Shown piece by piece: positions 1 through 10,768 of a stretch of 64,000 nt of DNA (position 1 is the stretch's first letter; each line of letters begins with the position of its first letter). Source of the DNA: Phaffia rhodozyma (Eukaryota; Basidiomycota; Tremellomycetes; Cystofilobasidiales; Mrakiaceae). Made by a program: the position numbers and the translations under genes. The notes below the pieces were generated by a model. It did no database searches. It was not told the DNA's origin and worked only from the letters and a program-made list of their open reading frames with translations. The stretch is from assembly GCA_014706385.1 (NCBI GenBank), contig JACGZH010000003.1, positions 823,501-887,500 of the forward strand. Reading direction: 5' to 3'.

Positions 1-31
1 TAAGTTTTGCTAAATGGCTGGCCTGCGTCAG

Positions 32-401
32 TAAATTTTAAAAAGCTCGACACTCATAAAGCAGTGTATCTAGCCACAGGATCTTATCTCTGATTCTTGT
101 TTCCTTCTGTCTGAATAGGTTGATAACTTTATTGGTCCAGACTTTGAGTACTTGAAGTGAGTCGTAATGACTACCGTTGTATCTTTGCCTTCCTTTAACT
201 ACATGTCTGACGCCTTGCTTTTTCCACTCCGTAAGTTCTACGGGAACAATTCCGGAAGCTGCTGTTCGAACCGCCGGGCATCGTCGTCGAAGAAGCATCG
301 GAGACGGAGATAAGCCTGCGGGTCTGACAAACGATTTGGAAGAGAGCGACGACGAGCAAGTCGACAAAGGTGCTTTGAAGAGGGGAGAGTTGGAGGGTTG
401 A
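32..401 (+). CDS. 3' end of an unrecognised protein gene (partial)
   Basis: The window seems to open inside an intron (TAAGTT at base 1, acceptor CAG at 29-31). Three exons then join in one frame: 32-63, 119-156 and 236-401, with introns 64-118 (GTGTAT...TAG) and 157-235 (GTGAGT...AAG). The joined tail reads NFKKLDTHKA, then VDNFIGPDFEYLN, then a basic patch (HRRRRS) and an acidic end finishing EGLEG-like at a stop at 399-401. Phases agree at both junctions, which is the main support. I do not recognise the family. The basic and acidic C-terminal tail would suit a cytosolic or nuclear tail region. The rest of the gene lies left of the window. Confidence 0.4.
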
Positions 402-661
402 AATTGATATCTGAAGACACACCCCATATAGATCTACAGATCGTCATGAATACAGACGATATTTTAAGTCGAGAAAAGCAAATAAGGAGATAATTGATTC
501 TAGCAGCCGTCTGTCGTTGAAAGATGATGTCAAAAAGAATGAGCCGTCGGTCTCCATGGTGACGAGAGATCCAAATACAGTCTCAATTTCAGAGGATAAG
601 ATGTTGGCAGTTTCTTCTTTACCATCGATCCGTCATCAAGCTATTGGCCATATCCATATCA

Positions 662-1664
662 ATGGCCACATCTACAACTACCCGGCCTGCTCCTTCCCGA
701 GCACCTCTTTCTCCGTTTGATCCTGGATCCCCTTACTCGTCTCGTCCTGTGCCCGGCTCGGTCGTAACTTTTCAACGAGGTCCCCTCCTTACCCGTCTTA
801 AGATCAATTCTTGTGCCCTCCTCGTTCTTGTCCTTTTTCGAACAACATCGTTCTACTTCTCATGGAGAGCGTTCTTATTCAGACATACCGGAATGAACAG
901 AGATTGGATCAACTTTGGAGAAACGGTCTTGGTCGCGTTGTTGATCGGAAACGCGGTCGTTGCCTGGAACGATTTGAGAAAAGTGATAGCTCAGCCAAGT
1001 GTTGGAGGTTCAGGGTTCACCCGGGGGTCGGCAGGTCGTGGGACGCCTATAAAGAGTCTTTCTAAACAGGTGCGAGAAGCTGTTATTCATCCACATGATG
1101 GAAGTCGATTACTGACTCGTGCTCTTCTGTCTATCTGCTTGTTGGGTGGCCGAAATTGTGAAATCCATTTCCTATGACTAAATTTATATTGAGACCCTTA
1201 AACAGACTCGGCCTAACCCAATCGCTCCCTCGCCTCTCACTGTTCCTCTGACTGCTACATCATCTCTTCCTTCCCTTGCACTGTCTACCTCGCTCTCTTC
1301 CCGCATTCTCCAGTCAACACCGACTAAACAATTGGCCGGGTCATCTGCTTCGATCGCTTCTCTTCAGTCTAAGCGATATTCTCTTCCTTTATCCCAATCT
1401 GCGCCCCCCTCTTCTTCCCCTGGTGATGCTACTGCCCCTATATATCCTCAACAGACATCACCGTCTCCATCTCTCAAGTCAATCTTGGCGAACTCGACTA
1501 ATTCTCCAAAACAGCCTCTGACCAGGTCAACCATGCTTTCACAGAGTACGACCAGCAGTTCTGGTCATCCAGAGGAGACAGGCGAGATTGACGGCAGTCC
1601 GCTCAAGGTGTGGAAGATGAGGCATTCACTCAACAAAAGCATGAACGGATCAGAATTTTACTAA
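662..1664 (+). CDS. Pom34-like nuclear pore membrane protein
   Basis: Two exons, 662-1069 and 1206-1664, join in phase 0 to give 288 residues; the intron is GTGCGA...ACAG. The first in-frame ATG is 662; the upstream codon at 644 is TTG. Two hydrophobic segments are visible: around residues 50-70 (SCALLVLVLFRTTSFYF) and residues 85-105 (FGETVLVALLIGNAVVAW). Each is flanked by basic residues, with a Ser/Pro/Thr-rich C-terminal half. This arrangement of a short N-terminus, two close membrane spans and a disordered tail with TPIKSLSKQ matches the fungal nuclear pore complex component family of yeast Pom34, which anchors the pore ring in the nuclear envelope. The assignment rests on architecture and a few motifs, so another two-span envelope protein is possible. 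Confidence 0.5.
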
Positions 1665-2130
1665 ATTATCGTCATAGTTGATCGGATACTATGGCGAACT
1701 CTTACAGGCATAGACCAAGGAGGGACTTCATCGTGACGCACCTTTTCTGACGATAGGAACAAATATAGAGAAGAGCATATAGATATCAAAGAGAACTATG
1801 GAAGGGATTTGGTTACACAGATGGTGAGACGACCAGATAGAGAATGAGTGGTAACAATCTCAGGGTTGCAAATACCATGGAAATGTTGCTAGTTTCAATC
1901 GCCCGGAAGGAACATATTTGTTTTTAGGCTAGACAAAGATCGTTACACTACATCGGAAGAACACTAATAAGGGATGCGAAGTAAAGAAAGAGGGAGGAGG
2001 GGCTGATTTAAGGCCAGTGTGACAATAAAACGTATACAGTGTAGAGAGAAACCGAAGACGGAAAGTGAACAAGAAGAACACAAGGTACAGGAGGATAATT
2101 GGGACCACATTCAAATCGGTTGAGACACAC
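1665..2130. other. convergent intergenic region
   Basis: This lies between the stop of the Pom34-like gene and the stop of the PUF gene on the other strand, so it holds both 3' untranslated regions. No convincing ORF, RNA gene or repeat is visible. Confidence 0.5.
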
Positions 2131-5100
2131 TTAGGCATGCATCTGTTTATACTGCAAGCAAATTTTGAGGATGTTTAAGAAGTTGTGTAGACTTGAGCAT
2201 TCCATTCGAATATTACTTCCGAAAAGACATACACAAAATGACTTACCAAAGACCCCTGCTGCCTCTGCCAGTCCAGCATTTGAGGTTGGTAGCCTCCATC
2301 ATACACAGAACCTTGGGGCGTTCCTCGAACACTCCCATTCTTCTCACCTCGACTGCTCGACTTTTGACGGGATGAAGACGAACGTCTCTCAAACCTTGGT
2401 GGGCTCTGCGCATACGTCTGTTGTACAAGACCACCATAATCAGTTTTGGCCAACGCAAATACACAGAAGGCAAACCAGCTTACAGCGAAAGGGTTGAAAG
2501 GATCTGAAAGAAAAACGGTAAAGTGTGATATGGATCAATTACGTGCGTCGACATCAGAACAGAGGTTGAGCAAATAGCTAGCTCTGAGCTTACCTGACGT
2601 AGGAGAGAAAGTCGGTGATGCAATGCTTCGGAATGAGTCTATTTGAGGCATTGACCCCAACATCAATGGCTGCAACGTAGAAGGCATGGCAGAAGGCCAG
2701 TTGCCCCCATTCATACCTTGCATAGGACTTGGCCGATTATGATCATACATTACTGGAAGATTCAATCCGTAGGGGAACGCGTTGAGGTTGGCGTATGAAG
2801 AGGATGGTCCAGGTTGAGATCTTGGTGTGTGCATTCCTCCGTAGGTCTGGGCGGAGACCTTGGGTGACATAGAATGTGGAAGGCCAACAGCCTATCATAG
2901 ACAGAGATCGTTAGATTAGTAACCCGACCGGAAGGAATATAAAAAATTGCATCCTACCTGTAGAAGTCGATGATACGATTGTGACGACGCGTCCTCGAGA
3001 GACAGAAGCACTCTCTTCGTAGCATCTACCAACGGTTGTCGTTCTGTGCGATCAAACGCGGCAGACGTGACAGTTTTCTCGATAACAGAGACTCCATAAA
3101 TCTCTGATGACCAGAAAGGAAAAAAAGAGAAGGGTTGTCAGTCGATCAAGTTCATGACACAGGAGGACAAGAATACAAGTAGAAGTGATAATTGATACTC
3201 ACGATCCTTGAGCACCCTAATCAAAACCTCATCGCCTGGCGAGGCGAATAGAGCGTCAAGCAAGATTTGTGAAGCTGATTTTAAAATTCATTGAGATTAG
3301 AAATCAAGACTGTATTTTTTTCGTCGCTGAAATAAAGACGTCCACTTACCCTCTGGATCAATCTTTTGGTTGATGATTCGTAGGACAGCTACGCTTGCCA
3401 ACTTATGGGTGCAAAGATGCTCCATGAAAGGAGCAAATCGAGGTGCAAGAAGCCGAAAGCGTCCATGAAGGTTTGACGAGTCCTGTACGGGAGATAATTT
3501 ATACTCAGTACAGGTCATTTGGTAATCCAAAATCGGAGGAATTGTTTTCTCACAATGAGCCATGTAACCAAAAGGGATCCTATAATGCAAAAGAACTAAG
3601 GTCTTCAAACTGATATTCTACAGCTTCATTTTATGATATGTTAAGTGGACATACCGTTAGGGGCAGTGGCCAACGGGATTGAATTGAGAACAATAGCAGT
3701 TGCAATGCGTTTCTAAATAAACACAACACACACGATCAATCTAGTATTCATTCGGCTCGCTACAGTCATCCAAAAAACATCAAAACTAACCTTTTGTGCG
3801 GGTGTCGTATGAGGACTATCTAAGCAGGTCCTGACTCCTCGTGACCCAAATCTGTTAAGAACGCAAAATAATAGATGAGTTTCCCAAATTCATATCGACA
3901 AACAAACTGCGCAGTAGCTCACCTTCCTTGTCCGATATCCCAAAGTCGGTCGCAGATCCCATCAAAGATGACTGATCAAGAGGAAGCTATGATTAGTCAA
4001 GTTGGTTGACATTTAATTGAAAGTGAAACCTGACAACACGCACAGTCGTTGGCAGGGGACTCAAAACGCGTGCAAAGCGATACCACATAATTTCCGCTAA
4101 GAGGGATGATACAAAATCTGAGATCAGATGAACAACAGGGTTGATTTTGTAAAGAAAAATGAGTACTTACTATTGGTCCAATAAGAGAGGAGGAATATAG
4201 GGCCTAAGATGCTGGCCGATGAGAGCAAACTCTTCAGGACTGTTCGAACAGTCGATGATCTGATGTAAACACCACAGATTCGTCAGCCTTGTTGTGTGAT
4301 GCTTGCTGACATGGTGATCTAGTAGCCAACAAACCTTTTGAGCCGCCCAAGTTCCGTTCTTGTGGCTACCAATCGATGCAAGGAAAGGAGCGATTCTCTC
4401 CAGCAGCATCAACCTGATAGACTGAGAACAGAACTGATACAGTTTCTGAATGATTGTGTTTCCAATGTCTAAGAAAATTCGCAGCAAGAAGGTGAAAACC
4501 TGAATCACAACAGGACCGAGAAGAGGATGACACTTACGATCACTCGCTAGCTCGACGCACTCCTCCATAAGATCCATAGCAAACGTGTTGAACTCTTCGA
4601 TTGAACAATTTCCATTCTCCAAAGCCTTTTTTACGTCTCGCAAAGCGGCCGCATCATATCTGCGAGTCGCCGACTGATCAACCACAGAAGGCACAGAGGT
4701 ATAGTATGTGGCTGGAGGAGAGAATTCTGATATGTATGATGGAGATATCAAGTTCAGAACGACATCAACGGAAAGTTGATGTTGGGAGCGATTGACAGAC
4801 TACCTACCTGCCATAGCCTGAATTTCGGGTTCGGCCTGAGGATCTCCAGCGCTAAAAACTCGCATGACAGTCTTTACACGATAAAGCAATTTGATGGCAT
4901 TAGACTCTTCTTTCCCTTTGATTAACGAATGACGACAAACTTGTAAAAGAGACCAACCTGTTGATCAGACACAGAAGGTTGCCATGAGGGCCCCACAGCT
5001 ACTAAAGAATCAGTAGTTGCTAATCCTTCGTGTTCGCCGCCAATGACCAGGTCAGAGGTCAGACTTGAGCGATAGTCTCCCAGAGGATGACCCCCCGTGA

Positions 5101-7518
5101 TTTGCTGGTCGGCAGAACTGTCAGAGCCGGCTTTAACCTATCGCAAGGTATATAATCATGGGTGAGTACACGATCTGGAAGAGAAAGGAACAAACGGACA
5201 AGTCCTACTGACCGGATAATTGTTCAACATATCTGCACCTGAACCGTTGGAATGAGAACTAGCTTTTGTGGGAACTTTGCCACTGATGGTCGAGAACAAA
5301 ACGCCGTAGAGTAGTCAGTATCATGATTGATACTTGAGCGAAATGTAGAGGAACATCACTGACAAATTGATCTTGATGGCACCAACATCAGGACCCAAGA
5401 AGTCTTTCATGTTGAGAGTTTTTCTAGCCAAAACGGCTGAATCATGCCGCTCGAAATTGACCTGCAGACCAACAGTTGTTCAGAGAGTTAGTCACAGTTC
5501 AACTAATGCATCTCGAAGATTCCACTCAACGGAGGACAACCCAGAACTCACAAATCCACAGTTCTTGTGGGTCAAGACTCTAACATTCTCGATGGGTCCA
5601 AAGGAAGAGAAGACCTGAATAAGGACAGCAGGAGTGGTGTTGCTGGGGATAGATCCGATCCACAGAGCTCTGGATGGAGTATCATTGACAACAGCAGCGG
5701 TGGACGCGCCTTGTGCGTTGGTTGGGGACGAGGCTGTCGGTACCCCTGGTCCAGGCGGCATGCTATTGGGATTTCCAAATCCGATCTTGACTGGGCTTCC
5801 ATTTGGCACTAATTTACCACGCATCCGGGTTTTAACATCCTCTGCTGCCCGAAGCGCATCCTCCATTTCCACAAAATTGACAAAGCCGCAGGTCTTCTCG
5901 GGAAGTAGTCGGACGGATTCGATTGGTCCATACGTGGTGAAGATCTGCATGAGCTCTGAATCAGTGACCGTAGAATCCAACTGACCGATGTAGAGACTTC
6001 GGGAAGGAGGGTGGGCTCCTTGGGTGGGAAGATGAGCTGGAAAGGGGGGCGCTGGTCCAGACAACCCGTCTGACGGGACGGGGTTAGGTGTTAAGGAGGT
6101 CGAAAGTGCGCCGTTCATATTGATCAGACGGGATACAGCGGGTTGATGAAGGTAGGATAAATCCATTTCCGAATGCGAGCGATCATGAAATATGGGCGGA
6201 CGCTTGAGAGGCTCGGTTATCAATGTCGACGCAGCCAATCGCTCCGACAAGAGATCGAGTTGTGCCTGTCGGGAGAAAGCTTCATCCTCATGCATCATAG
6301 TCGAAGCCATGGTAGTGGTCCGATGGGAAGGAGAGTCCATCAGAGTTCCGACGGACGTAGCTCTCGGTCTGTTAGACGGCATCAGATGGGTCGCCTTCTT
6401 GAATGCGTTAGGAGGCGTTTGCGAAGGAGTGTACATGGTAGATCCGTTATAGATTGGAGAGTCTATGTAGCTCTCGTGATTCACGCATTCGTCACCATAG
6501 TCCTCTGTAGATTGGATAGGAGCGAATACGCCTACTTGACGGTAAGGGCTTGATACAGTACTGGCTCGGTTGCGTTGACTTTGAATCTGTTGCTGAGCTT
6601 GAGCTCGAAGCTCACTAAGCGTCGCTGGCAGAGGCTGATGACCAGCAGGACTATCTGCAAGACCTAGATAATCGAGAACACCGGCTGCTTGCTCACTCGC
6701 AATAGAATCATTTGACTGAATCCGAGTGATCTCATCAAGGCGATGCTGACCGGAACCGTTGTTATAGGATGTTCGGTTGCCAAGCCAAGCAGAAGAAAAG
6801 ACCGAAGGTCCGAAAGCATTGGACAGCCCAGAAGCAGGAAGGGAGAGACTGCCAGAGCGTCCTCGACCTGAGCCAGAAGATGAATCAAGAACTTGTCGAA
6901 TGCTAGGATGAGCGGCGACACCTGGAGTTGATACAAGACTACTTTGGTTCCCAAGTTGAGCGGTAACTGTTCCAGGGACCGATACTCCAGAAACGGGAGC
7001 CGGTGCATTGTATCTCTGTGCTGCAGCATTGAGATTAGACGGAAGTGTCCTAGATATATAATTTGATTGAGAGGAAAGACAGTACGAAGAGTCAGGAAAT
7101 CAATGCATGTGTATGGAAGATACACACAGGCTGGTGTACGCGCTCACCCTGCTCGTGCCCTTCGATAGCCACTTCCTATCACCGTAGGCTGCTCTTCAAC
7201 GTTGGCATCTCCTTCAGCCTCGGCCTGCGAGCTGAAAGAGGAAGAAGAGGAATGCCGAAGAGCGGGAGGACGGTAGGGTTGAGCTTCGAGCTGTTCTAAC
7301 TCACGAGCCCTGATTGAATGTACGGTTGATCACGAAAATCAGCGGAATGAAACGAAAAATGAAGTTGGTTTCTGTAGCTTATTTTCATGTTCCTCAATCA
7401 GATCACAAACGGGAACGAACCTTTTGGCGTAAATTGCACTAGGTGCCTGGGGAGGAGGTGTCTTCCCAGATGCTCGTCTAGATGCTTCAGCAGCACTAGA
7501 ATTCGGTGCCAGAGACAT
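2131..7518 (-). CDS. RRM and Pumilio-repeat RNA-binding protein (Puf2/Jsn1 type)
   Basis: A long gene of many exons. The start ATG at 7518-7516 opens MSLAPNSSAAEAS and the last exon 2131-2151 ends YKQMHA-stop. Exons near 6480-5490 encode two RRM domains: SLYIGQLDS with RNP1-like CGFVNFVEM, then ALWIGSIPS with NCGFV. Exons from about 4750 to 2950 encode Pumilio repeats, including GNTIIQKLYQFCSQ and HKNGTWAAQKVCWLL. This RRM-then-PUF order is that of yeast Puf2/Jsn1, cytoplasmic proteins that bind 3' UTRs of mRNAs, often for membrane proteins. The C-terminus is Pro/Ser/Arg-rich, with an intervening exon of only 20 nt (2484-2503, residues DPFNPFA). The 3' exons 2131-2151, 2247-2417, 2484-2503 and 2594-2891 were phase-checked; the middle exon borders are approximate. 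Confidence 0.85.
2484..2503 (-). other. 20-nt mini-exon in the PUF gene
   Basis: Flanked by acceptor TTTCAG (minus strand) and donor GTAAGC. With one base from the previous exon it encodes DPFNPFA and restores phase 0 for the next exon at 2417. Without it the flanking exons do not join in frame. Confidence 0.6.
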
Positions 7519-8787
7519 AGCTAAGTGCCGAAAGGATGGAACAGTGAGGAATAGTGACCGTTCGAGAGCGGAAAGATTAAGTGTAAGGGAAAAGTTCGCC
7601 ACTACGATTGAAACCAAACGACATAAAACGATTTCTAGTCAGCATTTCCATATTCTCAGTCCAAACACCGAACGAAGAGAGAGCGCCAAGAGGATCATTC
7701 CGGAAGAGAACGGAGACTGAACACACGAGAAAGAAGGAGCTGATGATGGGGAACAGAAAAGATGGCAGATCGACTACAATGAAAGAGGTCGACTCACAGA
7801 TCAAATAGTCTGAGAAAGGAACAAGCCAGATGCCAGTTCACAGGGGATGAGTAGAGAGATGTCAGATTAGAATCCAGAGAAGAAGGTTCTGTGACAACAG
7901 CCTCAACAGATGGAAGTAGAGAAAACAAAGAGATCGAAAGATTGTGTCTTTAGAAGCGCAACAAATCTCAGGGCTCAATGGAACAACGGAGCCGACTCAC
8001 AAAATATTTATTTCAGATCGTATGATCCGTCTTTTCTTTTCCTCGTTCCGTTGATATGGCAAAACGTCAACGAGACAACCAGATGTTTGTACGAGGTCAA
8101 CGTAGAAAAAAGCGATGATCTTAAACACGCCAGCTGGAAGTACGAGAGATGAAAGGTGCTAGAGGATTTCTCTAACTATAAAAAAAAACTGCGCCACCGT
8201 CGGCGGGATTAACTCTTCAGCATCATCAAGGACAGACAGCATCTTAAGATCCATTGTTTAAGGGGACCAATCCTAAGTAAACCCTGTTTATATGATCAGT
8301 TCCCAAATGCGTTCAAGCACATGTTGAAGACAGCGACATTCGAAGTCATTCAGAAAAAAATGATTTGATCCAGATCGTAAAGAGGCGGGTTAGACGGAAA
8401 GCGAAAAAAAAATAGACAGAAGGACGACCGAGAAAGAGGGAAGAGAAAGGTAAAGAAGGACTCGAACAGTTCAATCAAACAAGAATCAAAAGGTAGCAAT
8501 AGGCACGAAGAGAAGCTGACGATGGGAAGGATAATGAAAACAAGAAGTGTGGCATTTTCTTTTTCACTCAGAACGCAAAGCAAAGTAGGGAATGACTACA
8601 CTGAGGCGAAGGAGAAGGAGAAAAGGAGAGGACATGGCGATTGTGATAGTAAGAATGACAGAGAGGACGAAACAACAAAAATAGACAAAAGAGAAAAGGT
8701 CGTGAAAGAGAAAGAAGAAGAATGGGAATTCATCTCTTCTTTAGCTCAATGCTTATATAAAAGACTAGCTAGCTTGGAGCTCAAGAT
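7519..8787. other. long non-coding interval: PUF 5' leader and CDC42 3' region
   Basis: About 1.27 kb with no credible gene. Near the PUF start it is strongly purine-rich on the plus strand, so pyrimidine-rich in the sense of the PUF mRNA. This suggests a long CT-rich leader or promoter, which is common upstream of fungal genes. The small ORFs in it are low-complexity and lack recognisable domains. The distal part includes the 3' UTR of CDC42. Confidence 0.5.
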
Positions 8788-10097
8788 CTAGAGAATCAAA
8801 CATCCCTTCCTGTTTTCATGAAAGGTACAAAAGAGGACCGCATACATATCAGCGGATATCAACATTATAAAGAGTTCAGTACAGGCGTACTTTTTCTTAA
8901 CCACAGGGGGTTCCAAAGCAGCGACGATGGCCTAGAATACCACGAATGAAAAACGCAACGTGTTAATATTGAAACATATCAATGGATGCGTCTTGAGAGA
9001 AAGGCCTGACCTCGTCGAAGACATTCTTGAGTCCCTTCTGCGTCAACGCTGAGCACTCCACGTATTTAACAGCTCCCAGCTCCCGAGCGAGTTTCTCTCC
9101 AGCGTCATGCGGCACTGGCCTCTGCTTCTGCTTGGCGAGCTTCTCCATCACCGCAGCGTCGTCTCTCAGATCCACCTGGGTTCCAACAATCAAGCAAGGA
9201 ACTCCGGGGCAGTGATGGTGGACTTCAGGGAACCACTTTTCCTTCACATTCTCGAATGATGCCGGGCTGGTGACAGAAAAACAAACAAGGAACACATCCG
9301 TCTGGGGGTACGACAAAGGTCTAAGTCGGTCGTAATCCTCCTGACCTGCAAATATAAAGATACACACGATGAGTTCGATACATAGATATCCGGAGAAAGT
9401 GTAAAAAAGACAGCTGAACGAACCAGCAGTATCGAAAAGACCAAGAGTATACGGATCCTCTCCAATCATAACGGTGACAGCATCTAAAATTCGATTTACA
9501 CAGCCGATAGTTTTCAGCATACGAGAGAAAAAATGATCATGACCAAAGTGCAACTTACAGTTGTCGAACACCGTAGGAACGTACTCGCTTGGAAACTGAT
9601 GTGATATTGGATGTCAGTAAGGCTCAGATGAACTTAGATTAAAACCTGACCAACTTTCTGTAATCGTCCAAATCGACACAGATCATAACGGAAACCTAGT
9701 CAGAAATTTAATATTCTCTTTTGCGTGGGCACAAGAGCAAACTACTTACATTAGTTGTGTACGAGATAAGCAAGCAAGTCTGTTGATACAAATAGACTCT
9801 GTCAGAACAGATAATTATCGAGTCCATGTTCAAACATAAATTGGCCATCAATCTTACCTTTCCGACTGCTCCATCCCCGACCTAGGTAAATTCAATCACA
9901 GAAGAAGAAGAATAACTGAGCATTCTTGATATCATCGACTTGAGTCGGATGCGGGAAGTAACTTATACTAACGACGACCTATATGGACAACAACAACACG
10001 CACAATGTCTGTCAGCCTTCATGCCATTCTTGTGAGAAAAGAGAAGCGAAATAGAAAAATAACAATAACAAGGACTGACACATTTGATAGTTTGCAT
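8788..10097 (-). CDS. CDC42: Rho-family GTPase Cdc42
   Basis: Ten coding exons were read by hand: 10080-10097, 9973-9978, 9858-9881, 9750-9779, 9655-9657, 9559-9595, 9424-9483, 9011-9345, 8891-8931 and 8788-8809. They sum to 576 nt, or 191 residues plus stop, exactly the usual Cdc42 length. Visible motifs are P-loop [11 protein letters not shown], switch [10 protein letters not shown], switch [20 protein letters not shown] and [18 protein letters not shown] polybasic KKKK lies before the CAAX box CLIL, so it should be geranylgeranylated and membrane-bound. Cdc42 is the master GTPase of polarity, budding and mating. The tail lies on its own 22-nt exon, and two internal exons are only 6 and 3 nt long. 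The upstream neighbour on the same strand is an SH3-RA polarity scaffold. Confidence 0.93.
9655..9657 (-). other. 3-nt micro-exon of CDC42
   Basis: The minus-strand context is GATTACAG|AAA|GTTGGT. It supplies the single Lys27 between TTN (exon ending 9750) and FPSEY (exon starting 9595). Both neighbours are in phase 0, so leaving it out keeps the frame but deletes a residue that family members have as K or Q. A CTGAC branch-like site precedes each flanking acceptor. Confidence 0.6.
9973..9978 (-). other. 6-nt micro-exon of CDC42
   Basis: On the minus strand the context is CCATATAG|GTCGTC|GTTAGT. The six bases encode two valines and complete KCVVVGDG between exon 1 (ends TGT|GTCAGT) and exon 3 (starts GTCGGGGAT). 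Every known Cdc42 has three valines here, so the exon is required. Confidence 0.8.
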
Positions 10098-10768
10098 CTT
10101 GATTCTACATTTGAGAAAAGGATGAGTGAATGCGGTTCGGTTCAGTTTTGTTGAAAGAAAAGGAATAGCACGCCAGCCCGAAACCGGAGGGGAAAAAGAG
10201 CAGTCAGTCCTGATGTTCACCAGTTGCTTCTTGCACCGACGACATGAACAATTATGTCCAACAAATCCATCCACCATTCCTTCTGTTCCGCGTCCTTGAT
10301 GAAGGACACATATCATGTCGTGAACTTTTAAATCAATTGAGATTGAGCATGGCCAGGAGGGAGTTCATCGCTTAGACAAAGGAAACGCCCCTGGCCTTCT
10401 CCAGTTCCAAATCCACATTCCTAATGATCTCATTTTCTAGAACGTGTTGATGCTTCCTTCTTCTCAAGACCTGACATGCACGATCCAGAATAAACCATAC
10501 TTACAATTTAACAAGCGAGGAAGAAGAGGAGACGAGGGGGATAAGGAAGGGATGTTAGGCGGGAGGGAAGAGGGGCGGTCTGTTGCTCGGCCCACAGGGA
10601 CGACACGATTTTGAATTTAGATTTGTTTACATAAGTCCTTAATAACCTTTATCACGTGACCCAAAAATGATCCAATGGATGTACATGATGGTGGTATAGG
10701 TATATAGAACACAATGCAAAAGGAGAGCGTACAGAACAAACTTGGAGGAGGGGATCAACAAGAAGTGC
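10098..10768. other. CDC42 promoter and 3' region of the SH3-RA gene
   Basis: Non-coding interval of 671 bp. It contains a palindromic E-box TCACGTGA at 10652-10659, the kind of site bound by fungal bHLH factors such as Cbf1. A pyrimidine-rich stretch on the minus strand lies closer to the CDC42 start. No ORF is supported. Confidence 0.45.
10652..10659. promoter_or_regulatory. palindromic E-box TCACGTGA
   Basis: A perfect 8-bp palindrome with a CACGTG core, about 555 bp upstream of the CDC42 ATG. bHLH factors bind such sites in fungi; use of this one is inference. Confidence 0.3.

Noticed and set aside
7910..8791. Several ORFs of 75-90 residues between PUF and CDC42
   Set aside because: Purine-rich low-complexity composition, no domains, no supporting splice structure.
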